Of a stretch of DNA of 64,000 nt, positions 35,623 through 44,285 are shown piece by piece. The position numbers and the translations under genes are program-made. The DNA lies in assembly GCF_001945445.1 (NCBI RefSeq), contig NZ_MSXW01000018.1:1-64000 (forward strand), given 5' to 3'. Each line of letters starts with the position of its first letter. Position 1 is the first letter of the stretch. This DNA comes from Pseudomonas sp. PA27(2017) (lineage in GTDB: Bacteria > Pseudomonadota > Gammaproteobacteria > Pseudomonadales > Pseudomonadaceae). The notes under the pieces were generated by a model. The model saw only the letters and a list, made by a program, of their open reading frames with translations, ran no database searches and was not told where the DNA came from.

Positions 35623-36771
35623 TTACTTCACCGAAAACTTGAACACCGTATTCTGCGTATACGTCTGCCCCGGATCCAGGCGGGTAGAGGCGAATTTCGG
35701 CTGGTTCGGTGCATCCGGGAAGTGCTGGGTTTCCAGGGTAAAGGCGCTCCAGTGGGCGTAGGTCTTGCCGGCCTTGCCCTTGACCGAGCCGTCCAGAAAG
35801 TTGCTGGTGTAGAACTGCACGCCCGGCTCGCTGGTATAGAGCTGCAGGAGGCGGCCGGAGGCGGGGTCGTGGACTTCGGCGGCGAGTTGCTTGATGTCGC
35901 CTTTGCTGTCCAGCGCCCAGTTGAAGTCGAAGCCGCCCTGTTTGGCTTCGGCAAATTTGAGCTGCTCGTGGTCGTCCTTGATGTGCTGGCCGATGGGCGT
36001 CGGTTTGCTGAAGTCCATCGGCGTGCCTTTGACCGGGGCCAGTTCGCCGGTGGGGATCAGCGTCTTGTTGACCGGCGTGTAATGGCTGGCGTGCAGGGTG
36101 GCGACCTGTTTGAGGATGTCGCCGTTGCCTGCCCCGGCGAGGTTGAAGTAGCTGTGGTTGGTGAGGTTGACCACAGTGGGCTTGTCGGTGGTGGCCTTGT
36201 AGTCGATGTGCAGTTCGTTGTTGTCGGTGAGGCGGTAGGTAACTTCGGTTTTCAGGTTGCCGGGAAAGCCCATCTCGCCGTCCTTGGACAGGTAGGTGAG
36301 GGTCACGCCGACCGAATCCTTGTCCTTCACCGGCTTGGCTTCCCAGACCTTCTTGTCGAAGCCCTCGGCGCCGCCGTGCAGGGCATTGGGGCCGTCGTTG
36401 AGCGGCACCTGGAAGCGCTTGCCATCGAGCTCGAAGGCGCCGCGGGCCAGGCGATTGCCGAAGCGGCCGATGGTGGCGCCGAAGAATGCGGTGCCGGCTT
36501 CATAGCCCTGCACATCATCGAAACCCAGCACCACATCTTCGAGCTTGCCGTTCTTGTCCGGCACTTCCAGGGCCTGCAGCACGCCGCCGTAGGTGATGAT
36601 GGTGGCTTGCATGCCATGGCTGTTGCGCAGCTGGTACTGCACGACGGGCGTGCCATCGCGGGTCTTGCCGAATGGCTTGTGTTCACTGGTCAGCCCTGCC
36701 GCGTTGGCGCCAGCGCTGGCGATCGCCAGTGAGAGGGCCAGGCCGGATAGCAGGTGATGAGGGTTGGTCAT
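35623..36771 (-). CDS. galM: Secreted aldose 1-epimerase (mutarotase)
   Basis: A 382-residue mutarotase interconverting alpha and beta anomers of hexoses. Signal peptide (MTNPHHLLSGLALSLAIASAGANA), then galactose-mutarotase motifs: IGRFGNRLARGAF, NDGPNALHGGAEGFDKKVW (active-site His), VNLTNHSYFNLAG (catalytic His) and a C-terminal TSEPGVQFYTSN with the Glu/sugar-binding region. Periplasmic location is inferred from the signal. No sugar operon is adjacent. Upstream 36780-36900 probably holds its promoter. Confidence 0.92.
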   Translation of the reverse strand: MTNPHHLLSGLALSLAIASAGANAAGLTSEHKPFGKTRDGTPVVQYQLRNSHGMQATIITYGGVLQALEVPDKNGKLEDVVLGFDDVQGYEAGTAFFGATIGRFGNRLARGAFELDGKRFQVPLNDGPNALHGGAEGFDKKVWEAKPVKDKDSVGVTLTYLSKDGEMGFPGNLKTEVTYRLTDNNELHIDYKATTDKPTVVNLTNHSYFNLAGAGNGDILKQVATLHASHYTPVNKTLIPTGELAPVKGTPMDFSKPTPIGQHIKDDHEQLKFAEAKQGGFDFNWALDSKGDIKQLAAEVHDPASGRLLQLYTSEPGVQFYTSNFLDGSVKGKAGKTYAHWSAFTLETQHFPDAPNQPKFASTRLDPGQTYTQNTVFKFSVK

Positions 36772-36980
36772 GGTCGAACTTCCTTTTATTGTTGTGGGAT
36801 CGTTCTAATAGGCGGGCCATAGCGGTGAGAGCTGGGCCGGAATAATCTTGATACGAAAAATCAGGTTAGCTGTTATCTGACGACTGGGTAGACCATTCGT
36901 CTCGATGCGCTTACTAGGGATGGGGTGCTGCGGGAGGGAGGTGCCTCAGCCCAGGGCCGGGCATTTGGCGAAGCATGTAG

Positions 36981-37010
36981 GCACGTAACGACCAATCTGT
37001 CGTTACGTGC
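36981..37010. terminator. 12-bp perfect inverted repeat downstream of a lipoprotein gene
   Basis: GCACGTAACGAC and GTCGTTACGTGC surround a 6-base loop, 14 bases after the stop at 37024. No T-tract follows, so it is a weak terminator candidate or another palindromic site. Confidence 0.4.
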
Positions 37011-37023
37011 TCTGGTGCGGCTG

Positions 37024-38094
37024 TTACCGAGGTGTTTCGCCTGTAGCCGCTTTCTGTTGCTTCACGCCTTGATGCACGTATTGCCAGTAATCGGCCTGCG
37101 GATTGGCCCGGCACTGTTCGATGATCCACGGCAGTGCGCGTGCGAAGGCCTTGTCGACCTCGGTAGCGGAGGCACTGTCCTGCTGACGCAGCTCGGTGAG
37201 AAACAGCATTGCCGAGGTCTGCTGGAAGGTGGACAGGTCGCTGGCTGGCTTGCCCGGAGAGCTCTGTTCGAAGGCATCCAGCTCCTGAATGACCTGGGCG
37301 CAACTTTGTTCCTGGGTGCGCACCAGCGATTGCGGCTTGAGAATTATCGGCTGGCTGGTTCGCTGCTTCGCTGGTGCTTCGGAGCTGGGCGTCCAGGGCT
37401 CATAGCGCCAGGTGCGTAGCGTTTCTTCGACCACCGAGCGAGCAAGTTCAGGGGCGTCGCCGACGACCTTCACGTCGCTCACCGAACCATCGGCGTTCAC
37501 TTGATAGCTGACGATCAATACCGTGTGCTTTTGCAGGGTTGCCGGCGCTACAGGCATCGGCGTGTGCACGGGTTTCAGTGGGGTGAGCTTGAACAACGCG
37601 GCATCGGCCTGAGCCCGTGCGGCGAAGCTATCGACGATCCGGCGAATGTTGTCATCGCGGCCATCCGGGTGCACGAATAGGCCGTTGTAATGAGTGGTCT
37701 TGTTGTCGACACGGTAGGTGGCCACTTCTTGTTTGCCGCGGGTCACCCGGAACGTCAGTACCGTGTCCCAGGACACGGAGGCGGGAATGATGAACAGGCT
37801 GAATGCGCTGAGGAACTGATTGGGTAAATTGCTGAAGCCATAGTAGTCGCCGACCGACACTATCTGGATGTTGTACCCGGCGGGGTCGAAGCCCTCGCGC
37901 ACTTGCTCGAAGACGCCGGTACTGCGCAGATGGTTTCGGATGAGCGGGCCGGGCACCGAGCCCAGGGTCTGGACGCTTACCTGCGGCAGCGTCAGCTCGT
38001 GATCGAGCATTGGCTCGGGCAGCGTGTGGTTGACCTGGCAACCGCCCAGAAGCATCAACATGGCAAGGCTGAGGCAGCGTAATAAGTTGCTCAT
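37024..38094 (-). CDS. Lipoprotein with TonB-C-like domain, function unknown
   Basis: A 356-residue protein with a lipobox (MLMLLGGC, Cys19). The mid-part has a TonB-C/energy-transducer-like stretch (VLIVSYQVNADGSVSDVKVVGDAPELARSVVEETLRTWRYEP), a pattern used by proteins with TonB-type C-terminal domains; the rest is unfamiliar. ATG 38094 overlaps the stop of the upstream lipoprotein gene (ATGA), so the two form an operon and may be one envelope complex. Confidence 0.72.
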   Translation of the reverse strand: MSNLLRCLSLAMLMLLGGCQVNHTLPEPMLDHELTLPQVSVQTLGSVPGPLIRNHLRSTGVFEQVREGFDPAGYNIQIVSVGDYYGFSNLPNQFLSAFSLFIIPASVSWDTVLTFRVTRGKQEVATYRVDNKTTHYNGLFVHPDGRDDNIRRIVDSFAARAQADAALFKLTPLKPVHTPMPVAPATLQKHTVLIVSYQVNADGSVSDVKVVGDAPELARSVVEETLRTWRYEPWTPSSEAPAKQRTSQPIILKPQSLVRTQEQSCAQVIQELDAFEQSSPGKPASDLSTFQQTSAMLFLTELRQQDSASATEVDKAFARALPWIIEQCRANPQADYWQYVHQGVKQQKAATGETPR

Positions 38095-38744
38095 TTGGCC
38101 TGCCCCGACAAAATTGTTTTGAAAACCACGGCATTTGCAGCATCGCTGTCGAGCAGGATGGGATAGGCGCCATCCAGATGCTCCAGCTCGATCAGTTGTA
38201 ACGGCGGCAATTCGGGATGCTTGCTGGTAACCAACGCCTGGTCTCGTTTGATGTCGTAGCTGTGGATGAAGGCGCAACGGGCGTTGTAGTCGAGGCAGGC
38301 GGCACGGAAATCGCCGATGTAATAAGCCTTGCCGGGTTCCAATTGTAGAGGGATGGAGAAGTCTTCTCGCTTCCAGGTAGTGGTGCCGTCGCTGCGTTTG
38401 AACAGGACGTTGTAAAGCTCGTAGCGACCGGGCTTGAGCGGCATGACGAACAGCGTACCGATGCCACGGCGCCCGTCACGGATGTCCCGTGGCGTGCGCA
38501 GGTGAACGTTGTTGCGCAGGCGTGCCGAGGCAGAGCCGCCACCGCCTTTCTGGCGCAGCAGGAGGCTTTGTTCGTGGAGCGAATACTTGGCGTCCGGCCA
38601 GACGCCGACTACGCCCACCAAATAGCTGGTGGCGCCGTCTTTGGCAGGGCGGATGCTTTTATCGATATCGATGGGCGACAGGCTGTAACAGCCGGCCAAA
38701 TTGAGAAACAGCAGGGCGCAAAAGAGGTTGCGGAACAGCGGCAT
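38091..38744 (-). CDS. Lipoprotein of unknown function
   Basis: A 217-residue protein beginning with a lipoprotein signal (MPLFRNLFCALLFLNLAGC, Cys19). The mature region contains SYLVGVVGVWPDAKYS, LFVMPLKPGRYELYNVLF and AYYIGDFRAACLDY, beta-sandwich-like blocks seen in uncharacterised lipoproteins that carry a G-x-Y/F-x-L/V turn. Coupled to the downstream lipoprotein gene. Start at 38744 chosen for the signal peptide; the longer frame lacks one. Confidence 0.7.
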   Translation of the reverse strand: MPLFRNLFCALLFLNLAGCYSLSPIDIDKSIRPAKDGATSYLVGVVGVWPDAKYSLHEQSLLLRQKGGGGSASARLRNNVHLRTPRDIRDGRRGIGTLFVMPLKPGRYELYNVLFKRSDGTTTWKREDFSIPLQLEPGKAYYIGDFRAACLDYNARCAFIHSYDIKRDQALVTSKHPELPPLQLIELEHLDGAYPILLDSDAANAVVFKTILSGQAK

Positions 38745-39070
38745 CGTTACACTCGCGTGCAGGCAGCACCATCCGAGCGCGAAGCCGGTGGAGCCAATAG
38801 TGAACACAAGGTGTGAAGCGGAGGGGGCATAGCACACCAATCCTTGGCGATATCATTGCAGTAGCAATGTAGCGGGGGGCGATTATAACGAGCTGGGTTG
38901 GCGGATGGGTGAGTAGTCGCCTGCATACTTGCGCGTTCTACAGGCGTTTCGTCCGCGAACTGATCTGCCGAGTGCGACAGAGTCGAAGGTGGGTTTTGCT
39001 CTGCGAGACAGATACGCCCCTATCGGCTGACCCTCACGTGCTGCCTGTCCGCCACGCAACTGGCGGATCT
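38745..39070. other. Intergenic region with a small palindrome
   Basis: About 325 bases without a credible gene. The only structure seen is CATTGC-AGTA-GCAATG (38854-38869), roughly 110 bases upstream of the lipoprotein operon, possibly an operator. Confidence 0.3.
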
Positions 39071-39400
39071 TCAGTCGTGCCTGTTGGCTGCACCGCCGGG
39101 CCGACCCTGCGCCTGCCACTGGCGGATCGCCTGCAGCACCTGATCGTCGTAGCCGCGCAACTTGCGTGGTTTGTACGGTGAGTCGCTGATCGCCAGGATC
39201 GGCGCGCTGTAGTGGATGGCTTGGGCCAGGCGATCTAGATAGGCGTGGCCGTCGCGGCGATACTCGGCGAGTTCCTGGTCATTCAGGCGGATCAGCACGC
39301 TGCAGCTGACGGCGCCGTGGTGGCAGTCCACGTCGATCAGTAGCCCGCTTTCGTCTTCCAGCAGAAGCCAGGCGTGGGGTTGGTGGTCGATGACTTTCAT
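39071..39400 (-). CDS. Conserved small cytosolic protein, function unknown
   Basis: A 109-residue protein without signal or membrane segment. Features are a front beta-rich part (AWLLLEDESGLLIDVDCHHGAVSCSVLIRL) and a helical tail (YDDQVLQAIRQWQAQGR). Its start lies 6 bases after the stop of the upstream hydrolase gene, so it is likely co-transcribed with it. No family recognised. Confidence 0.65.
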   Translation of the reverse strand: MKVIDHQPHAWLLLEDESGLLIDVDCHHGAVSCSVLIRLNDQELAEYRRDGHAYLDRLAQAIHYSAPILAISDSPYKPRKLRGYDDQVLQAIRQWQAQGRPGGAANRHD

Positions 39401-39406
39401 GGCCCG

Positions 39407-40309
39407 TCAGCCCTTGCCGATCATCTGCTGGGAAAACAGCGTGCGAATCGCCTCGCGGTATTCGCGGCTACCGGTGCGCATGCTGTTGTTGTGGTTGCCG
39501 CCGTCGATCAGCAGCAGGCGTTTGGGCTGGTTGGCGGCCTGGTAGAGGCTTTCGCTGAAGCGCGCCGGCACGTAGCGGTCGCCAGTGCCGTGGGCGATCA
39601 GCACCGGCACCTTGATGTCGCCGATCTTGCTCAGGGAGTCGAATTTCTGCGACAGCAGCCAGCGTACCGGCAGCGAGGTGTACTCGGCGGCCACGGCGGT
39701 GGCGGCATCGGCCAGATTGGTGAAGGTCGATTCGATGATCAACCCGGCCAGCGGCGGCGTGTGGCGATCACGGCCCAGGGAGTCGGCCAGGTTGACCGCC
39801 ACCGCGCCGCCCAGGGAATGCCCGTAGATGAAGCGTTTGGCCGGGTCGGGCTGCAGTTCGGTGAGGCGCTGCCAGGCGATTTCGGCATCTTCGTAGAGGG
39901 TGCGCTCGGACGGTAGCTCGCCGCGACTTTCGCCGAAACCGCGGTAGTCGATGGCCAGCACCGAAAAGCCCATGGCGTGCAGTTGCTCGATGCGAAACAG
40001 TTGGCCGGTCAGGTTCCAGCGCGAGCCGTGCAGGTACAAGAGGGTTGGCGCGTCGGCCCGACGCGCTGGCCACCACCAGGCATGGATGCTCTGGCTGTCG
40101 CCGAACTCCGGAACGCTGAGGGTCATGTCTTTCACGCCCGCAGGCAGGCCGTGGAACCAGCTGGCGGTGCCCGGCTCGATGCGGAACACCAGCTCGCGCT
40201 CCTTTTCTTCGAGCTTGGCGCAGCCGACCGGCAGGCCGACGGCCAGGCACAGCAGCAGGCCGATGCCCAGCCAGCGACGACGCAGGGTGTGGATAAGTGA
40301 AGTGGCCAT
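39407..40309 (-). CDS. Alpha/beta hydrolase, membrane- or lipid-anchored
   Basis: A 300-residue serine hydrolase of the BEM46/ABHD13-like type. An N-terminal hydrophobic segment ends in VGLPVGC, a possible lipobox. Oxyanion region LLYLHGSRWNLTG, nucleophile elbow YGHSLGGAVAV (GxSxG), then HGTGDRYVPA (acid) and GGNHNN (His) complete the triad. The start at 40309 is supported by GGAGAG upstream; the longer frame to 40630 has no signal and no site. Substrate unknown. Confidence 0.82.
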   Translation of the reverse strand: MATSLIHTLRRRWLGIGLLLCLAVGLPVGCAKLEEKERELVFRIEPGTASWFHGLPAGVKDMTLSVPEFGDSQSIHAWWWPARRADAPTLLYLHGSRWNLTGQLFRIEQLHAMGFSVLAIDYRGFGESRGELPSERTLYEDAEIAWQRLTELQPDPAKRFIYGHSLGGAVAVNLADSLGRDRHTPPLAGLIIESTFTNLADAATAVAAEYTSLPVRWLLSQKFDSLSKIGDIKVPVLIAHGTGDRYVPARFSESLYQAANQPKRLLLIDGGNHNNSMRTGSREYREAIRTLFSQQMIGKG

Positions 40310-40672
40310 GGCTCTCCGCGGAGGTTGCGAACGTGGCGCACGCTGCGCATCGCTCACGGGCGGCGCAGGGGCATGGGAAGGTGATAGGCGAATAGACCGA
40401 AACGCCCTGTCGGCGTTCGTCCGCTCCAGCGGTTTCGGGTATCGAGTTGTTTCCGAAGTATGACAGGGTCTGTCCCGCTTATTTGGCCTGTCGAACTCTG
40501 CACTTGTGTGCCTCACATGAATGTGTGAGGTACCGCAAACCCACCGGCAGGGCACGCCTCGCGCAATAACCGGCTCCTGCGCGGCCCTGCGTGAGACGGG
40601 AAAAGATTCTGGGGCTGCTGGCGCTTTCAAGCCTGCGCTATGCTGCCCCGCTGACCTCTCGCGGACGCCACC
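40310..40672. other. Divergent intergenic region with a hairpin
   Basis: About 360 bases between the hydrolase and the AmpG-like transporter. CCTCACA-TGAATG-TGTGAGG (40511-40530) is an inverted repeat, preceded by TGTGTG, that could bind a regulator of either gene. No gene seen. Confidence 0.35.
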
Positions 40673-41923
40673 ATGTCATCCAATCCTGCCGATTTGCGCC
40701 GCCCGGCCGGCGCCACTCTGGTGCTGCTGGCTTCGCTGTATTGTGCCCAGGGTTTGCCATCCGGGCTGATCGCCCATGCGCTACCGGTGCTGTTGCGTCA
40801 GCATGGCGTGGACTTGGCGGTGATCGGTCTGCTCAAGCTGCTGGCGCTGCCCTGGCTGTTCAAAGTGCTGTGGGCGCCGTGGGTGGATCGCCTGTCATCG
40901 CGGCGTCTGGGCCATCACCGCGGCTGGATCCTGCCGCTGCAGGGCGCGGTGGTGGCGATCCTGCTGGGCCTGGCGCTGCTCTCGCCGGATGCGCTGTTCG
41001 GCGCCCACCTGCCGCTGCTGCTTGGCCTGCTGGTGCTGGTCAACCTGGCGGCGGCGACCCAGGACATCGCCACCGACGGCCTGACCGTACGGCTGCTGCC
41101 CGAACGCTGGCGCGGCCTGGGCAACAGTCTGCAGGTGGGCGGCTACAAGGTTGGGATGATCGTCAGTGGTAGCGGCCTGTTGCTGGTGATCGACCGCTTC
41201 GGCTGGAACCTGTCGTTGCTGGCGCTGACCTTGTTGGTGGCCTTGATGCTGCTGCCGGTGTGGCGCTTTGCCGAAGCGCGGCAGCTGCCGCCGGTCGCTA
41301 CGGCAGCCGAGCCAATGGGCGTTGGCCTGCTATGGCGCCACTACCGCGGCCTGCTGGCGCTGCCGGGCATGGGCCTGTGGCTGGCGGTGGTGCTGACCTT
41401 CAAGCTCGGCGACGCCCTGGGCTCGCCGATGATCAAGCCCATGCTGGTGGACCAGGGCTGGAGCAACGCCGAGCTGGGGCAACTGACGCTGGTCAGCAGC
41501 CTGGTCGGCATCGGCGGCGCGCTGTTGGGCGGCCTGCTGTATGCACGCCTCGGTGTGCTGCGCGCGCTGCTGATCTTTGGTGCATTGCAGGCGCTGAGCC
41601 TTGCCGCGTTGGCGCTGCTGGTCAGCCGTGGTGGCGATGCATCGCTGGTGTACGCCTTGACCCTGAGCGAGCAGGCGGCCGACGGGTTATCCACAGTCGC
41701 CTTGTTCGCCGCGATGATGCGCCAGTGCCGCCCCGGCCACGAAGGCGCGGACTTCACCCTGCAGGCTTCCACGCAGATTCTGCTTGGCGGCTTCGTCGGC
41801 GCGGCCAGCGGGGTGCTGGCCAAGGCGCTGGGCTATGACGGGTTGTTCGTGTGTGCCGGGGTGCTGGGGTTGGCGGCGTTGATGCTGGTGGGACGTTATT
41901 TTCTCCGGCACGGTTGGCGGTAA
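40673..41923 (+). CDS. AmpG/RhtX-FptX-family MFS transporter
   Basis: A 416-residue, 12-helix inner-membrane permease. ASLYCAQGLPSGLIAHALPVLLRQ and LVNLAAATQDIATDGLTVRLL are signatures shared by AmpG muropeptide permeases, acetyl-CoA transporters and RhtX/FptX siderophore importers. At about 416 residues it is nearer the RhtX/FptX (AmpP) branch than full-length AmpG, but no siderophore genes are near, so the substrate is open. Confidence 0.75.
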   Translation: MSSNPADLRRPAGATLVLLASLYCAQGLPSGLIAHALPVLLRQHGVDLAVIGLLKLLALPWLFKVLWAPWVDRLSSRRLGHHRGWILPLQGAVVAILLGLALLSPDALFGAHLPLLLGLLVLVNLAAATQDIATDGLTVRLLPERWRGLGNSLQVGGYKVGMIVSGSGLLLVIDRFGWNLSLLALTLLVALMLLPVWRFAEARQLPPVATAAEPMGVGLLWRHYRGLLALPGMGLWLAVVLTFKLGDALGSPMIKPMLVDQGWSNAELGQLTLVSSLVGIGGALLGGLLYARLGVLRALLIFGALQALSLAALALLVSRGGDASLVYALTLSEQAADGLSTVALFAAMMRQCRPGHEGADFTLQASTQILLGGFVGAASGVLAKALGYDGLFVCAGVLGLAALMLVGRYFLRHGWR

Positions 41924-41960
41924 GGCGCGCCCTCTCTATCGCAAGAGAGCCCTTATTCTG

Positions 41961-42376
41961 CGGGAGCCCCGACCACGGGGTGAAGCAATCCTGACCATCC
42001 TGCAGAGCGGCGTTATGGCCACCATTCGCTGCGAGGTCGCAGCTCCTACAGGGTTGGCGGTGCCCGGTGAGGTGCCGGAGCAGCGTCTGGTGGGTGCCTT
42101 GACCGGTCTCGGGCGAGGGCTGTAGGAGCCCCGACCCGGGGCGAAACAATCCTGGCCATCCTGCAGAGCGGCGTTATGGCCACCATTCGCTACGAGGTCG
42201 CAGCTCCTACAGGGTTGGCGGTGCCCGGTGAGGTGCCGGAGCAGCGTCTGGTGGGTGCCTTGACCGGTCTCGGGCTAGGGCTGTAGGAGCCCCGACCCCG
42301 GGGCGAAACGATCCTGGCCATCCTGCAGAGCGGCGTTATGGCCACCATTCGCTGCGAGGTCGCAGCTCCTACAGTG
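41961..42376. repeat. Tandem array of 161-bp REP-containing units
   Basis: Two full units and a partial third with a 161-162 bp period: GAGCCCC cores at 41964, 42126 and 42287 and facing AGCTCCTACA ends at 42041, 42202 and 42364. Each unit includes a REP doublet plus a unique spacer (GGTTGGCGGTGCCCGG and following) kept nearly identical, which points to recent duplication. Fills most of the 540-base gap between the AmpG-like gene and the SulP gene. Confidence 0.85.
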
Positions 42377-42464
42377 TCGTTGGCACTAGGCGAGTCTGGC
42401 GTGCGGTGGATATTGCTTCCTGGGTATCGCTACGCTCAACGCCAGACTACGGGCGGCTGCCGGC

Positions 42465-44030
42465 TCACTCCTCGAACTGCACCGGGCAGGTCGCGCCTTC
42501 GAGTTTCTGGATTTCCTCGATCACGTGGGGGCGGGCGTGGCGCAGCACCAGCTGGCGGTTCTGCGCCATCAGGCGGCGCGCTTCCAGATGAAGCATCTCC
42601 ACGCCGGCGTAGTCGATGAAGTTGATATGCCGGGCGTCCACCACCACCCGCTCGCCGCGGCTGAGTTGCAGCACCTGCTGCACGTAGTGGCAGGCGCCGA
42701 AGAAAATCGAGCCTTCCAGGCGCAGCAGTTCGTCGTCGCCGTCGCGGGTGTATTTGAAGCGCGGCTGCGAGGTGCGCTTGAGGTAGAAGAACAGCGAAGC
42801 CAGCACGCCGGCGTAGATGGCGGTCTGCAGCTCCAGCACCAGGGTGGCGAGCAGGGTCAGCAGCATCACCACGAACTCGGCGCGGCTGACCCGCAATAAC
42901 GCGCGCACGCCCTCGACATCCACCAACCCCCAGCAGATCAACAGGATCGCCGCGCCCATGCTGGGCAGGGCGATATGGGCGATCAAGGGCGCGCAGAATA
43001 GCGCGAAGGCGGCCACCAGCAGCGCCGAAAATACCCCGGCCATCGGCGAGGTGGCGCCTGCCTGCAGGTTCAGCGCCGAGCGGGTGAAGGAGCCGGCTGA
43101 CAGCGAGCCGGAGAACCATGGGCCGATCATGTTGGACAGGCCCTGGGCGCGCACTTCCTGGTTGGCATCCAGCAGTTGCTGGGAGCGGGCGGCCAGGGAA
43201 CGGGCAATGGACAGGCTGGTGACCAGCCCGAGCATGCCGCAGGCGATGGCGGCGGGCAGCAACCCGAGCAGGCTGTTGACCTCGACATGCAGCAGGGTGA
43301 ACGGCGGCAGTGAGCCCTCGAAGGCATCGACCAGGCGGATGCCGGCGAAGAAGCCGGGTAGGGCGGCAACCAGCAGACTGCCAGCCACCACGCCGATCAG
43401 TAATGCCGGCAGGCGCGGCCAAAGGCGCCGGCAGAGCAGGCTGACCGCCAGGGTGAAGGCGGCGACCAGCATGGCGTGCCAGTCGGCCTGGCCCAGATGC
43501 TGGCCGAGGTCGAGCAAGGTCGCCACGGCAGTGCGCTGGCTGTCCACGTCGAGGCCCAGCAGGTTGGGTAGTTGGCCAAGGGCGATCACCAGCGCCGCGC
43601 CCAGGGTGAAGCCGAGGATCACCGACGGCGAGACGAAGTTGACCAGGTTGCCGAAGCGCAGTAACCCGAGCAGCCACTGAAACAGCCCGGCGAGAAAGGT
43701 CAGCACCAGCACCAGGGCGACGAATTCGTCGCTGCCCGGCCGGGCCATGGGGCTGACGCTGGTAAACAGGACGATGGAAATGGCTGCCGTCGGCCCCCCG
43801 ATCAGGTGCCACGACGAGCCCCACAGGCAGGCGATGATCACCGGCACGATGGCCGCGTAGAGGCCATACTCGGCGGGCAGCCCGGCGATCAGCGCGTAGG
43901 CGATCGATTGCGGCAGGGCGAGAATGGCGCCGCTCAGCCCGACCAACAGGTCCGTGCCCAGGCTGCGTCGGGTGACGGTCGGCCACCAGAGCAGGAAGGG
44001 CAACAGGCTGTAACGGCTGGGTAGGCGCAT
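42465..44030 (-). CDS. SulP-family anion transporter with STAS domain
   Basis: A 521-residue SLC26/SulP permease: N-terminal membrane domain (LVGLSGAILALPQSIAYALIAG, then SVILGFTLGAALVIALGQLP) and a C-terminal STAS domain (~430-521, VVVDARHINFIDYAGVEMLHLEARRLM). The family carries sulphate, bicarbonate or dicarboxylates; the specific substrate cannot be read. ATG 44030. Neighbours give no functional hint apart from choline-O-sulphate genes 0.3 kb upstream, where released sulphate could make such a transporter relevant (inference). Confidence 0.88.
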   Translation of the reverse strand: MRLPSRYSLLPFLLWWPTVTRRSLGTDLLVGLSGAILALPQSIAYALIAGLPAEYGLYAAIVPVIIACLWGSSWHLIGGPTAAISIVLFTSVSPMARPGSDEFVALVLVLTFLAGLFQWLLGLLRFGNLVNFVSPSVILGFTLGAALVIALGQLPNLLGLDVDSQRTAVATLLDLGQHLGQADWHAMLVAAFTLAVSLLCRRLWPRLPALLIGVVAGSLLVAALPGFFAGIRLVDAFEGSLPPFTLLHVEVNSLLGLLPAAIACGMLGLVTSLSIARSLAARSQQLLDANQEVRAQGLSNMIGPWFSGSLSAGSFTRSALNLQAGATSPMAGVFSALLVAAFALFCAPLIAHIALPSMGAAILLICWGLVDVEGVRALLRVSRAEFVVMLLTLLATLVLELQTAIYAGVLASLFFYLKRTSQPRFKYTRDGDDELLRLEGSIFFGACHYVQQVLQLSRGERVVVDARHINFIDYAGVEMLHLEARRLMAQNRQLVLRHARPHVIEEIQKLEGATCPVQFEE

Positions 44031-44153
44031 GCGGTTTTTCGTTAAGTGGTTCGGAGGTGGGGCAGGGTAGCAGAGGTGCTCGTCTTGGTTTTCCTAGCGT
44101 GTTCGAGTACATCGTATAGGGCTTGGAAAGCCAGAAGCAGATACTCAAACCAG

Positions 44154-44256
44154 CCTGTGGGAGCCCCGACCTCGGGGCGAAACGATTGCTGCCTGACTGC
44201 CTATCGGCGGTGCCTGAGCGAATCGCCGCGAGGTCGCGGCTCCTACAGTGGATCGC
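44154..44256. repeat. REP doublet, copy of that in element B
   Basis: CTGTGGGAGCCCCGACCTCG followed by GGGCGAAACGATTGC, ending GCGAGGTCGCGGCTCCTACA, nearly matches 9888-9998, including the preceding ACTCAAACCAGCC and the following ATGACCGTTTCCGCC. The outer terminal repeats of element B are missing, so this is a partial copy. Confidence 0.75.
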
Positions 44257-44285
44257 ATAATGACCGTTTCCGCCACCTAACGGCC

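Noticed and set aside
41961..42376. CRISPR-like periodicity
   Set aside because: The repeated unit is 161 bp with REP palindromes and identical spacers, not short repeats with unique spacers, and no cas genes are present.
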